A stretch of DNA of 58,251 bases. Origin: RUG11272 sp045226335 (GTDB lineage Bacteria; Bacillota; Clostridia; Christensenellales; Aristaeellaceae). Positions 31,425 through 39,706 of the stretch are shown here, in pieces (position 1 is the first letter of the stretch; every line of letters starts with the position of its first letter). The stretch is from assembly GCA_045226335.1 (NCBI GenBank), contig JBGVCH010000076.1, forward strand, positions 1-58,251, given 5' to 3'. A program made the translations under genes and the position numbers. The notes beneath the pieces are model-generated. The model ran no database searches. It was not told the DNA's origin and worked only from the letters and a program-made list of their open reading frames with translations.

Positions 31425-32207
31425 TCACTCCTCATGCCAGCGGAGGGAGGCCGGATCGGTGAAGGCGGCCTCCGGGTAGTCCACCCGGGTCAGCTCCAGC
31501 CCGTGGGCCGGGGCGGTGGGACCCAGGGCCAGCCGGTCTCCCGTGGCGACAGCCCGGGTGAAGGCGTCCGCCGGCAGCTTGCCGTGGCCGATCTCCGCCA
31601 GGGTCCCCGCGATGATCCGGACCATATTGTAAAGGAAGGCGTTCCCGTGCAGCGTCAGGACGATCTCCTCCTCACGGACCGCCAGGGAAGACAGATCGAT
31701 GGTCCGCACGGTGGTTTTCGCCGTGCCGCCGGCGGCCTGGAAAGCGGCAAAGTCATGGGTGCCCGCTAACGTCTCCAGGGCCTCGCGCATGGGGGCCGTG
31801 TCCAGCGGGACCGGGACGTGCCAGTGAGTGTTCCGCCGCAGGGCGCTGGCGTGGCGGGCGTTCCAGAACCGGTAAGTGTACAGCTTGCCCGCGCTGAGGA
31901 ACCGGGCGTGGAAAGCCTCCGGCACCGCGATGCCCTCCCGGACCCGGATGTCCGGGGGCAGCATGGTGTTCAGGGCGAAGGGGTACTTCTCCGGCGGAAT
32001 GCGGCAGGCGGTGTCGAAGTGGGCCCGCTGGCCCCAGGCGTGAACCCCCGCGTCGGTGCGGCTGGCGCCGGTGACACGGATCGTCTCGCCGCACAGGCGG
32101 GTCAGGGCCTCCTCCAGCACCTGCTGGACCGCCAGGCCGTTGATCTGGCGCTGCCAGCCCGCGTAGGCCGTGCCGTCGTATTCCACCGTCAGCAGGACGC
32201 GGCTCAC
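31425..32207 (-). CDS. truA: tRNA pseudouridine synthase TruA
   Basis: A 260-residue TruA. The catalytic aspartate is in GASRTDAGVHA (Asp52), LTVEYDGTAYAGWQRQ is the N-terminal signature, and FLYNMVRIIAGTL is the conserved C-terminal segment. It makes pseudouridines 38-40 in tRNA anticodon arms. GTG start at 32207 with GGAGG upstream; the start overlaps the ecfT stop by 4 bp. The ecfA-ecfT-truA order is typical of Firmicutes. Confidence 0.96.
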   Translation of the reverse strand: MSRVLLTVEYDGTAYAGWQRQINGLAVQQVLEEALTRLCGETIRVTGASRTDAGVHAWGQRAHFDTACRIPPEKYPFALNTMLPPDIRVREGIAVPEAFHARFLSAGKLYTYRFWNARHASALRRNTHWHVPVPLDTAPMREALETLAGTHDFAAFQAAGGTAKTTVRTIDLSSLAVREEEIVLTLHGNAFLYNMVRIIAGTLAEIGHGKLPADAFTRAVATGDRLALGPTAPAHGLELTRVDYPEAAFTDPASLRWHEE

Positions 32208-33046
32208 AGCGTGATCCTCCCAATGACGATGCCACCAGGCAGGATGCGGCGTTCGCCGAGGATCAGCACGATCAGCAGAACCACCGCCAGCGCGGCCAGG
32301 AGATCGTCGAGGGTCAGCTTCAGCACCCGCAGGCGCGTGCGGCCCTTGCCGCCGTGATAGCAGCGGGCCTCCATGGCCATGGCCAGGTCCCCGGCCCGGC
32401 GGAAGGCGGACACAAACAGCGGCACCAGCAGGGGCACCATGGCCTTGGCCCGCTTGATGAGGTTGCCGGACTCAAAGTCCGCGCCCCGGGCCATCTGGGC
32501 CTTCATGATCTTGTCCGTCTCCTCCAGCAGGGAGGGGATGAACCGCAGGGCGATGGACATCATCATGGCCAGCTCATGGGCCGGGAAATGGATGACCTTC
32601 AGGGGCGAGAGCAGCAGTTCCAGGCCGTCGGAGAGCTGGATGGGGGAGGTGGTCAGGGTCAGGAGGGAGGTGGACAGCACCAGGAACACCAGCCGGAGGG
32701 AGAAATGGATGGCCTGGTGCAGGCCGGCATCCGTGATCCGGATGAAGGACCACTGCACCAGCGGCTCGGAGCCCTCCGGGTTGGTGAAGAACAGGTTCAG
32801 CAGGAAGGTCAGGATCAAGATGAAGCGCAGCGGCTTCATGCCCTTGAGGAGCAGCTTGAAGGGGACCTTCGCCAGCCGCGACACCAGGAAGACGAACAGC
32901 AGGATCAGCGCGTAGCCCGCCAGGGTCCGCACCAGGAACACCGCCACGATCAGGGCGATGGTCAGCAGGATCTTGACCCGGGGGTCCAGGCGGTGGATGG
33001 GGCTGTCCACGGGGTAGTACTGCCCCAGGGTGATATTCTTCAGCAC
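32204..33046 (-). CDS. ecfT: ECF transporter transmembrane subunit EcfT
   Basis: A 280-residue membrane subunit with five or six helices and the EcfT coupling motifs QMARGADFESG (the A-R-G box near residue 190) and AMEARCYHGGKGRTRL. It couples the two ATPases to substrate-binding S proteins for vitamins or metals. GTG 33046 is chosen (GGGGG seven bases upstream); a GTG at 33064 coincides with the SD. It overlaps ecfA2 by 7 bp and truA by 4 bp. No S component is adjacent, so this is a shared group II energizing module. Confidence 0.94.
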   Translation of the reverse strand: MLKNITLGQYYPVDSPIHRLDPRVKILLTIALIVAVFLVRTLAGYALILLFVFLVSRLAKVPFKLLLKGMKPLRFILILTFLLNLFFTNPEGSEPLVQWSFIRITDAGLHQAIHFSLRLVFLVLSTSLLTLTTSPIQLSDGLELLLSPLKVIHFPAHELAMMMSIALRFIPSLLEETDKIMKAQMARGADFESGNLIKRAKAMVPLLVPLFVSAFRRAGDLAMAMEARCYHGGKGRTRLRVLKLTLDDLLAALAVVLLIVLILGERRILPGGIVIGRITL

Positions 33047-33900
33047 GCGGACACCCCCTTCCACAGCCGCAGGAGGTGTTCCTTCAGCTCCTGGCCGGTG
33101 TAAAGGTCGTCCGGCAGATCGAGGCCCTTAGCCCGCAGAGCGGCGCAGAGGGTGGAAGCCGCCGGGACGCCCAGGCCGGCTTCGGTCATCATCTCCCGCC
33201 GGCGGAAGATCTCCCGGGGCGTGCCCTCGGCCAGCAGCTTTCCGTGGGAGAGCACCGCCACCCGGGTGGCCAGCCGGGCCACGTCGTCCATGGAATGGCT
33301 CACCATCACCACGGTGGTGCCCCCCTGGTGGAGGTCCCGCACGATGTTCAGGATGCGGTCCCGGCCGTGGGGGTCCAGACCGGCGGTGGGTTCATCGAGG
33401 ATCAGGTATTCCGGCTGCATGGCCAGCACGCCCGCGATGGCCACCCGCCGCATCTGGCCGCCGGAGAGCTCGAAGGGGCTCTTCTCCGCCAGCTCGTCGT
33501 ACTTCAGGTGGACCCGCTCCATGGCCCAGCGGACCCGGCGGTCGATCTCCTCCGCGTCCAGGCCCATGTTTTTCGGCCCGAAGGCGATGTCCTTGGCCAC
33601 GGTCTCCTCGAACAGCTGGTATTCGGGGTACTGGAAAACCAGCCCGATGCGCATGCGGAGCCTGCGGCGGTCCACCTTGTCGCCGTTCAGGTCCTCGCCG
33701 TTCACCAGCACCTGGCCGCCAGTGGGCTTCAGCAGGCCGTTCAGGTGCTGCACCAGGGTGGACTTGCCGCAGCCGGTGTGCCCCACCAGGGCCAGGAAAT
33801 CCCCGTCCCGGATCGTCAGGCTGATGTCGTCCAGGGCGACGGCGGAGAACGCGGTGCCCGGGGAATAGACGTGGCTGAGGTGCTTCAGTTCGATGGACAT
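33040..33900 (-). CDS. ecfA2: ECF transporter ATPase EcfA2
   Basis: A 286-residue ABC ATPase. Walker A is GHTGCGKST (40-48), Q-loop VFQYPEYQLF, signature LSGGQMRR, Walker B LILDEPTAGLD and switch His in VSHSMDD. The YPEYQLFEETV stretch is characteristic of EcfA. It overlaps ecfA1 by 16 bp. ATG 33900 is used; GTG 33912 has a closer GGAGG and is a real alternative giving four extra residues. Confidence 0.94.
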   Translation of the reverse strand: MSIELKHLSHVYSPGTAFSAVALDDISLTIRDGDFLALVGHTGCGKSTLVQHLNGLLKPTGGQVLVNGEDLNGDKVDRRRLRMRIGLVFQYPEYQLFEETVAKDIAFGPKNMGLDAEEIDRRVRWAMERVHLKYDELAEKSPFELSGGQMRRVAIAGVLAMQPEYLILDEPTAGLDPHGRDRILNIVRDLHQGGTTVVMVSHSMDDVARLATRVAVLSHGKLLAEGTPREIFRRREMMTEAGLGVPAASTLCAALRAKGLDLPDDLYTGQELKEHLLRLWKGVSAC

Positions 33901-34733
33901 AGCCGGGCACACACCTCCTCCGTCATCTCTTCCACGGTCATGATGCCCTCGGGCAGGGGCAGGCCCTCCGCTCGGAGCTCCGCCGCCAGGGCGGCCATGG
34001 GCGGCACGTCCAGATGCAGTTTGCGCATCTCCTCCACCCGCGTGAAAACCTCCCGGGGCGTGCCCTCCAGGGCCACCTCGCCGTCGGAGATCACCACCAC
34101 GCGGTCCGCCTGCACGGCCTCTTCCATAAAGTGGGTGATCCAGATCACGCTGATGCCTTCCTCCCGGTTCAGCCGGCGGACGGTGTTCAGCACCTCCCGG
34201 CGGCCGGAGGGGTCCAGCATGGCGGTGGCCTCATCCGCGATGAGGCACAGGGGCGCCATGGCCAGAATGCCCGCGATGGCCACCCGCTGCTTCTGTCCGC
34301 CGGACAGGGTGTGGGGAGCGTTTTCCGCGAAATCGGTCATGTGCACGGCCGCCAGGGCGCGGTCGATGCGCTCCAGCATCTCGTCGTGGGGCACCCCCAG
34401 GTTCTCCAGCCCAAAGGCCACGTCCTCCCGGACCACGGTGGCCACGATCTGGTTGTCCGGATTCTGAAAGATCATCCCCGCGCTGCGGCGGATGTCCCAC
34501 ACCCTGTCCTCGTCGGCGGTGTCCATGCCGCAGACGTACACCTTCCCCTCCGTGGGGATGTACAGGGCATTGAGGAGCTTGGCCAGGGTGGATTTCCCGG
34601 AGCCGTTGTGGCCCAGCACGGCGACAAACTCGCCGGGCCGGACGGTCAGCGAGACCTGCTTCAGCGCCGGGGAGGGGCTTTCCTCATACGTGTAGCCCAC
34701 GCCCTCCGCCCGGATCCTGTACGCTTCTGACAT
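33885..34733 (-). CDS. ecfA1: ECF transporter ATPase EcfA1
   Basis: A 282-residue ABC ATPase, first gene of the ECF unit. Walker A GHNGSGKST (41-49), Q-loop FQNPDNQIVATVV (a typical EcfA1 sequence), signature LSGGQKQR, Walker B LIADEATAMLD and WITHFMEEA. Its ATG has GAGGG upstream. It forms a heterodimer with EcfA2 to power vitamin uptake. A promoter lies at 34768-34796. Confidence 0.94.
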   Translation of the reverse strand: MSEAYRIRAEGVGYTYEESPSPALKQVSLTVRPGEFVAVLGHNGSGKSTLAKLLNALYIPTEGKVYVCGMDTADEDRVWDIRRSAGMIFQNPDNQIVATVVREDVAFGLENLGVPHDEMLERIDRALAAVHMTDFAENAPHTLSGGQKQRVAIAGILAMAPLCLIADEATAMLDPSGRREVLNTVRRLNREEGISVIWITHFMEEAVQADRVVVISDGEVALEGTPREVFTRVEEMRKLHLDVPPMAALAAELRAEGLPLPEGIMTVEEMTEEVCARLCPSN

Positions 34734-34767
34734 CGATCAGCCCTCCGTATTCAGCGTCAACGCCGGT

Positions 34768-34796
34768 ATTGTACCACAAGGTGGGAACGCGCGCAA
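34768..34796 (-). promoter_or_regulatory. Promoter of the ecfA1-pepT direction unit
   Basis: Minus strand TTGCGC (34796-34791) and TACAAT (34773-34768), spacer 17 bp. It is divergent from the promoter at 34836-34864, 40 bp away. The rest of the 181-bp intergenic region (34734-34914) shows nothing else. Confidence 0.6.
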
Positions 34797-34835
34797 CAAA
34801 ATAATCGGAAACGGTCCCGGAAAGCGAAAAAACGG

Positions 34836-34864
34836 TTGACAAAAGCCGAGCTTGCGTCTATAAT
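34836..34864 (+). promoter_or_regulatory. Consensus promoter of the DUF177-rpmF unit
   Basis: TTGACA (34836-34841), 17-bp spacer, TATAAT (34859-34864): a full consensus sigma-A promoter, expected for a ribosomal protein operon. Confidence 0.85.
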
Positions 34865-34914
34865 GACAGCCGGTCACATTTTGGCTGACCGGAACGGAGG
34901 ACGCAGGGAGCGGC

Positions 34915-35418
34915 ATGAAGCTGGACGTGTCACGGGCGCTGAAGCAGCCCGGCGAATCCTACCCGCTGGATGTGGAGCAGGCCATTGCTCCGCAGGAGAT
35001 CGGCGGGGAGATCGTCCGCTTTGATCCTGCAAAGCTGCAGGGAAGCTACATGGCGCTGGAGGACGGCCGGATCGCTGTCCGCTGCACCCTCACCGTGACG
35101 GCTCACGCCCGGTGTGCCAACTGTCTCGCGCCTGCGCGGGCGGACGTGCGGGAGGCGGTCGAGGAGCTGTTCCAGCTGGGCGGAGACCCGGAGGACAGCG
35201 AGATCTTCACCTATACAGGGCAGGAGGTCGATCTTGAGCGCCTGGCCATGTCCTACGCGGTTCTGGGCCTGCCCATGCGGTTCCTCTGTGAGGCGGACTG
35301 CGGGAAGGCGCCGGAGTTTCGGGACGCGGACGTCGATGTATGCCTTTGCCAGAAGGAACTGCCAGGTCAGCGTCCTTTTGCGGCATTGAAGCAGCTGCTG
35401 GATGAAAGCGCTGACTGA
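34915..35418 (+). CDS. DUF177 (YceD) family protein
   Basis: A 167-residue DUF177/YceD protein. It has the family core VRCTLTVTAHARCANCLAPA, with the CxxC pair (RCANCL) and a C-terminal cysteine cluster (FLCEADCG, VCLCQ), suggesting a metal site. DUF177 proteins are usually encoded directly before rpmF, as here (26-bp gap), and are linked with 23S rRNA or ribosome biogenesis. It starts at ATG 34915 after GGGAG. Confidence 0.92.
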   Translation: MKLDVSRALKQPGESYPLDVEQAIAPQEIGGEIVRFDPAKLQGSYMALEDGRIAVRCTLTVTAHARCANCLAPARADVREAVEELFQLGGDPEDSEIFTYTGQEVDLERLAMSYAVLGLPMRFLCEADCGKAPEFRDADVDVCLCQKELPGQRPFAALKQLLDESAD

Positions 35419-35444
35419 ACGACAAAGGTCGAGGAGGTGTAAAC

Positions 35445-35633
35445 ATGGCAGTACCGAAGGGGAAAGTATCCAAAGCGCGCAGGAACAGCCGTCGGGCGAA
35501 CTGGAAGCTCAGCCTGCCGGGCATCGCTGAGTGCCCGCAGTGCCACGAGATGAAGCTCACCCACCGGGTTTGCAAGAATTGCGGCTACTACAACGGCAAG
35601 CAGGTTCTGAAGGTGGACGAAGAGAAAGCCTGA
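35445..35633 (+). CDS. rpmF: 50S ribosomal protein L32
   Basis: A 62-residue L32: MAVPKGKVSKARRNSRRAN at the N-terminus and a zinc ribbon CPQC...CKNC. GAGGAGGTG precedes the ATG. This is the zinc-binding (C+) form. Follows DUF177 in the usual pair. Confidence 0.97.
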   Translation: MAVPKGKVSKARRNSRRANWKLSLPGIAECPQCHEMKLTHRVCKNCGYYNGKQVLKVDEEKA

Positions 35634-35659
35634 TCCCTGTCGATGCAATATGGTCTCGC

Positions 35660-35898
35660 AGACGAAAGAGGAGTACCCCGCCGGGCACGGCCAGAGAGAG
35701 CGGATCACCGGCTGAAAGTCCGCTTGCGCAGCAGTGGGGGAAGGTCGCTTTCAGCAGAGAGCGGGGTGAACGCGGCGCGGCCGCCTCAGCCCTGCGCGGG
35801 TGCACCCGTTATCGTGCGCAATGAGGCAGACCTCGTCTGCGAAAAAAGGTGGTACCACGGAGCAGCTCCGTCCTTCGGGATGCGGGCTGCTTTTGTTT
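35660..35898 (+). ncRNA. T-box leader (tRNA-Val sensing) upstream of valS
   Basis: The T-box sequence GGTGGTACCACGG is at 35848-35860 and is followed by a terminator (AGCAGCTCCGTCC, loop TTCG, GGATGCGGGCTGCT, then TTTG; 35861-35894). Stem I shows the loop E pieces AGTA (35672-35675) and GAA (35740-35742), base pairing GAAAG/CTTTC, the AGAGAG and GGCTGAAAG elements of the apical region, and a GUC triplet (35744-35746) at the specifier position, matching valine. Uncharged tRNA-Val would favour the antiterminator and allow transcription of the small membrane gene and valS. Ends approximate. Confidence 0.92.
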
Positions 35899-35934
35899 CT
35901 CCGGACCGCTTTTGACAGAAGGGAGGGGATCGCG

Positions 35935-36135
35935 GTGGACGGACGGAAGATCCTGGCCAGGCTGCTCAATGCCGGCACACCGCTGATCGTCGTCGGCGCG
36001 CTGCTGGTCTTCCTGTCAAAGAAGATCACGGCGCGGATGCCGGACGAAAAAAGGGAAACCGCGAATCTGATCGTCAAAGCCGCCGGCACGGTGCTGGTGG
36101 TGGCCGGCGCGGTGGTGGTCTTCGCCACCGCATGA
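35935..36135 (+). CDS. Small two-helix membrane protein
   Basis: A 66-residue protein with two hydrophobic segments (about 15-29 and 46-64) separated by a basic/acidic loop (KKITARMPDEKRE). The GTG start at 35935 has GGGAGGGG upstream. I do not recognise a family. It lies between the T-box leader and valS (22 bp before valS), so it would be induced with valS under valine-tRNA shortage; a functional link is inference. Confidence 0.65.
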   Translation: MDGRKILARLLNAGTPLIVVGALLVFLSKKITARMPDEKRETANLIVKAAGTVLVVAGAVVVFATA

Positions 36136-36157
36136 GACATACGAGGAGGAGAAAAAA

Positions 36158-38884
36158 GTGGAAAAGCAATTCAACGCGCAGGAGATGGAATCCCGCTTCA
36201 ATCCCCAGGGGATCGAGGCGGCGCTGTATCGGGAGTGGGAGGAGAGCGGCGCTTTCGTGGCCCACCGGGAGGAGGGAAAGAAGCCCTTCACCATCGTCAT
36301 GCCACCGCCCAACATCACGGGCCAGTTGCACATGGGCCACGCCATGGACAACACCCTTCAGGACGCCGCCATCCGCTATCACCGGATGAAGGGCGACCCC
36401 ACCCTGTGGCTTCCCGGCACCGATCACGCGGCCATCGCCACGGAGGTCAGGATCGTGGACGCCATGCGCAAGGAGGGCCTCACCAAGGACATGATCGGCC
36501 GGGACGCCTTCCTGGAGCGCGCCTGGGCCTGGAAGAAGGAATACGGCGGCCGCATCACCACCCAGCTGCGGCGCATGGGCTCGTCCTGTGACTGGAGCCG
36601 TGAGCGCTTCACCATGGACGAGGGGTGCTCACGGGCCGTGCGGGAGGTCTTCTGCCGCCTGTACGAGAAGGATCTGATCTACCGGGGAAGCCGCCTGGTG
36701 AACTGGTGCCCCTGCTGCGGCACCTCCCTGTCCGACGCGGAGGTGGAGTACGAGGAGCAGGACGGCCACTTCTGGCACCTGCTGTATCCGGTGAAGGAGA
36801 CCGGCGAGATGCTGGAGCTGGCCACCACCCGCCCCGAAACCATGCTGGGCGACACCGCCGTGGCCATCAATGAGGCGGATGAGCGCTACGCCCATCTCCA
36901 CGGCTGCCATGTGATCCTGCCCCTGGTGGGCAAGGAGATCCCCATCGTGTGCGACGAGCACGCCGACATGACCAAGGGCACCGGCGTGGTGAAGATCACC
37001 CCCGCCCATGACCCCAACGACTACGAGGTGGGCCAGCGCCACAACCTGCCCATCGTGCGGGTCTTCACCTACGACGGCCGCATGACCGGCGCGGCGGAGA
37101 AGGCCGAGAACGACGAACTGTTCGCCTCCGGCAAGGCGGCGGTGGGCGAGGCGGAAGTGCTGGACTGCGGCAAGTATGCCGGGATGCCGGCCCTGGAAGC
37201 CCGGAAGGCCATCGTCAGGGACCTGGAAGCCCTGGGCCTTATGAAGTCCGTGGAGCCCCTGAAGCACGAGGTGGGCACCTGCTACCGCTGCCACACCACC
37301 GTGGAGCCCATGATCTCCCGGCAGTGGTTCGTGAAGATGGGTCCCCTGGCCAAGCCCGCCATCGAGGCCGTGAGAGAGGGCAAGACCGAGTTCGTGCCGG
37401 AGCGCTTCAGCAAGGTGTACCTCAACTGGATGGAGAACATCCGGGACTGGTGCATCAGCCGGCACCTGTGGTGGGGCCACCGGATCCCCGCCTGGTACTG
37501 CGACGACTGCGGCGGGACCACGGTGAGCCGCGAGGATCCCTGCTGCTGCGCGAAGTGCGGAAGCGGAAATATCCATCAGGACGAGGATGTGCTGGATACC
37601 TGGTTCTCCTCCGCCCTGTGGCCCTTCTCCACCCTGGGCTGGCCGGATGAGACCGAGGACCTGAAGTACTTCTATCCCACCACCATGCTGGTGACGGGCT
37701 ATGACATCATCTTCTTCTGGGTGGCGAGGATGATCTTCTCCGGCATCGAGCAGATGGGGGAGACCCCCTTCAAAACCGTGCTGATCCACGGCCTGGTGCG
37801 GGACGAGCTGGGGCGGAAGATGTCGAAGTCCCTGGGCAACGGCGTGGATCCGCTGGTCATCATCGACGAGTACGGCGCCGATGCCCTGCGCTTCTCCCTG
37901 CTGATGGGCGTGTCTCCCGGCAACGACACCCGCTACAGCCGGGACAAGGTGGAGGCGGCCCGGAACTTCGCCAACAAGATCTGGAACGCCAGCCGCTTCG
38001 TGCTGATGAACACCGACGCCCGGCATGAGATCGACCCGGCCCGCCTCACCGTGGCGGACAAGTGGATCCTGTCGCGGTTCCGGGACGCTGCCATGGACAT
38101 CACCGCCCACAACGAGGAGGGCGACTTCGGCCTCTCCGCCAGCCGCATCTATGACTTCGCCTGGTCGGAGTTCTGCGACTGGTACATCGAGATGGCCAAG
38201 CCCTGGCTCCTGGGGGAGGATCGGGCGGCGAAGGAGAATGTGCAGGCCGTGCTGCTGTACGTGCTGGAGGGCCTGCTGAAGCTTCTGCACCCCTTCATGC
38301 CCTTCCTCACCGAACAGGTGTGGCGCTATCTCCCGGGCAGCGAGGGCTTCCTGATGCTTTCCGCCTGGCCCGAGCCTTCGGAAGCCTATGACTTCCCGGA
38401 GGAGGAGAAGGAAATGGCCGGCATCATGGACGTGATCCGCGCCATCCGCAACCTCCGCACCGAGATGAACGTGCAGGCGGGGAAGCGCACCAGGCTGATG
38501 CTGCTCTCCGCCGAGGGCTGGGCCGAGACCCTGGCCCACGCCGCGCCTTACTTCCAGCGCCTGGCCGGGGCGTCCCAGTCCGAGCTGATCGCCGCCGCCT
38601 CCGACGTGAAGGAGAAGACGGTGTCCGCCGTGACCGGGGCCTGCACCCTGTACATCCCCCTGGGGGACCTGGTGGACATCGACAAGGAGATCGCCCGCCT
38701 GGACAAGGAGGTCAAGAACCTGGAGGGCGAGATCACCCGGGCCGAGGCCAAGCTGAACAACCCCGGCTTCGTGAACAAGGCCCCCGCCGCCCTGGTGGAG
38801 AAGGAGAAGGAAAAGCTCCGGGCCAACCGGGACAAACTGGAAGCGGTGAACAAGCGCATCGCGGAGCTGAAGGAAAGCCTGTAA
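36158..38884 (+). CDS. valS: Valyl-tRNA synthetase
   Basis: A 908-residue class Ia aminoacyl-tRNA synthetase charging tRNA-Val. The HIGH motif is HMGH (58-61) and KMSKS is at 554-558. The editing (CP1) domain includes ATTRPETMLGDTAVA and AHDPNDYEVG, GTD is present before the motif, and zinc-like cysteines occur in WYCDDCGG and CCAKCGSGN. The C-terminal coiled-coil arm is complete. GTG start with GAGGAGGA upstream. Controlled by the T-box leader. Confidence 0.98.
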   Translation: MEKQFNAQEMESRFNPQGIEAALYREWEESGAFVAHREEGKKPFTIVMPPPNITGQLHMGHAMDNTLQDAAIRYHRMKGDPTLWLPGTDHAAIATEVRIVDAMRKEGLTKDMIGRDAFLERAWAWKKEYGGRITTQLRRMGSSCDWSRERFTMDEGCSRAVREVFCRLYEKDLIYRGSRLVNWCPCCGTSLSDAEVEYEEQDGHFWHLLYPVKETGEMLELATTRPETMLGDTAVAINEADERYAHLHGCHVILPLVGKEIPIVCDEHADMTKGTGVVKITPAHDPNDYEVGQRHNLPIVRVFTYDGRMTGAAEKAENDELFASGKAAVGEAEVLDCGKYAGMPALEARKAIVRDLEALGLMKSVEPLKHEVGTCYRCHTTVEPMISRQWFVKMGPLAKPAIEAVREGKTEFVPERFSKVYLNWMENIRDWCISRHLWWGHRIPAWYCDDCGGTTVSREDPCCCAKCGSGNIHQDEDVLDTWFSSALWPFSTLGWPDETEDLKYFYPTTMLVTGYDIIFFWVARMIFSGIEQMGETPFKTVLIHGLVRDELGRKMSKSLGNGVDPLVIIDEYGADALRFSLLMGVSPGNDTRYSRDKVEAARNFANKIWNASRFVLMNTDARHEIDPARLTVADKWILSRFRDAAMDITAHNEEGDFGLSASRIYDFAWSEFCDWYIEMAKPWLLGEDRAAKENVQAVLLYVLEGLLKLLHPFMPFLTEQVWRYLPGSEGFLMLSAWPEPSEAYDFPEEEKEMAGIMDVIRAIRNLRTEMNVQAGKRTRLMLLSAEGWAETLAHAAPYFQRLAGASQSELIAAASDVKEKTVSAVTGACTLYIPLGDLVDIDKEIARLDKEVKNLEGEITRAEAKLNNPGFVNKAPAALVEKEKEKLRANRDKLEAVNKRIAELKESL

Positions 38885-38898
38885 ACCGACCCATAACG

Positions 38899-38923
38899 CC
38901 TCCCGGCCCATGAAGCCGGGAGG
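38899..38923 (+). terminator. Terminator-like hairpin after valS
   Basis: Perfect 9-bp stem CCTCCCGGC/GCCGGGAGG with loop CCATGAA, 14 nt after the valS stop. The U-tract is poor (CACTTGACATTTT); the T-rich stretch is shared with the next promoter. Confidence 0.55.
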
Positions 38924-38926
38924 CAC

Positions 38927-38966
38927 TTGACATTTTAGCTAAAATCAATACAATAGAATTAGCTAA
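38927..38966 (+). promoter_or_regulatory. Promoter and double operator of the toxin-antitoxin pair
   Basis: TTGACA (38927-38932) and TACAAT (38949-38954) are 16 bp apart. A 14-bp perfect palindrome ATTTTAGCTAAAAT (38932-38945) fills the spacer and an 8-bp TTAGCTAA (38959-38966) lies just after the -10; centres are 24 bp apart. Both share TAGCTA, as expected for cooperative binding of a Phd-type antitoxin. Confidence 0.7.
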
Positions 38967-38982
38967 GAAAGGAGGGACCGAA

Positions 38983-39225
38983 ATGACAACTGTGATTGCC
39001 ACCGCGACAGAAATGCAGAACAATTTCGGCAAGTACGCCCGTATCGTACGGAACGGTGACCGGGTTCTGGTCACCCGCAACGGCAAGGTCTTCGGAGAGT
39101 TCAAACCGACCGAGACCAGTGCGACGCCCATCACGGATTCACTCAGGGGAATCCTGAAGGGCGCGCCCGATCTTGAGACTGCCAAGGACGAGTATATGAG
39201 AGAAAAGTATGGTATGCCTGATTGA
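38983..39225 (+). CDS. Phd/YefM-family antitoxin
   Basis: An 80-residue antitoxin. The N-terminal DNA-binding region ATATEMQNNFGKYARIVRNG with DRVLVTRNGKVFGEF matches the Phd/YefM fold; the acidic C-terminus (DLETAKDEYMREKYG) would be the toxin-wrapping tail. AAAGGAGGG precedes the ATG. It overlaps the toxin by 17 bp. It probably represses its own promoter through the TAGCTA sites. Less GC-rich than valS upstream. Confidence 0.88.
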   Translation: MTTVIATATEMQNNFGKYARIVRNGDRVLVTRNGKVFGEFKPTETSATPITDSLRGILKGAPDLETAKDEYMREKYGMPD

Positions 39226-39622
39226 TACCAATGTGCTTCTTGACTGCCTAGAAGATCGTATGCCTTTTGCGGACGATGCCTGCGATGTGTGGAAACTGTG
39301 TGAGTCACGCCAGGTGACGGGATACATATCCGCTTTGTCGTTTGCAAATGTTGTGTACATCATGCGCAAATGGCTTGATACAGAACGAATTGAGCAGCTT
39401 TTTCTTGAACTGTCGGGCATTTTCAGGATTGCGGACCTGAGCGCAGAGGACATCGGAAAGGCATCATCACTCCACTGGAAAGATTATGAGGACGCCATTC
39501 AGGCCGTGACGGCCGAGCGCCTGCACTGTGACGCCATCATCACACGGAACGCGAAGGATTATGCGGGCAGCCGGGTGCCGGCCGTGACGCCGGACGCGTT
39601 TCTGAGGAGCCCGGAGGCTTAA
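39209..39622 (+). CDS. PIN-domain ribonuclease toxin (VapC-like)
   Basis: A 137-residue PIN protein. Acidic active-site residues: CLIDTNVLLDCLEDR (Asp at 6) at the start, a middle Glu/Asp (KDYEDAIQAV) and ITRNAKDYAGS near the C-terminus, the typical PIN set. VapC toxins cleave tRNAs or rRNA; the exact target is unknown. The ATG lies inside the antitoxin gene, the usual coupling. The pair forms a cassette between valS and an unrelated secreted protein. Confidence 0.88.
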   Translation: MVCLIDTNVLLDCLEDRMPFADDACDVWKLCESRQVTGYISALSFANVVYIMRKWLDTERIEQLFLELSGIFRIADLSAEDIGKASSLHWKDYEDAIQAVTAERLHCDAIITRNAKDYAGSRVPAVTPDAFLRSPEA

Positions 39623-39706
39623 CAAGCGTAAAACCCGGCGTGCCGAGGACTGACCGGGAACAGGCGGCGGTTGTGTTTCGTCTGAACCGGTGAGGAGGTG
39701 TTCAAC

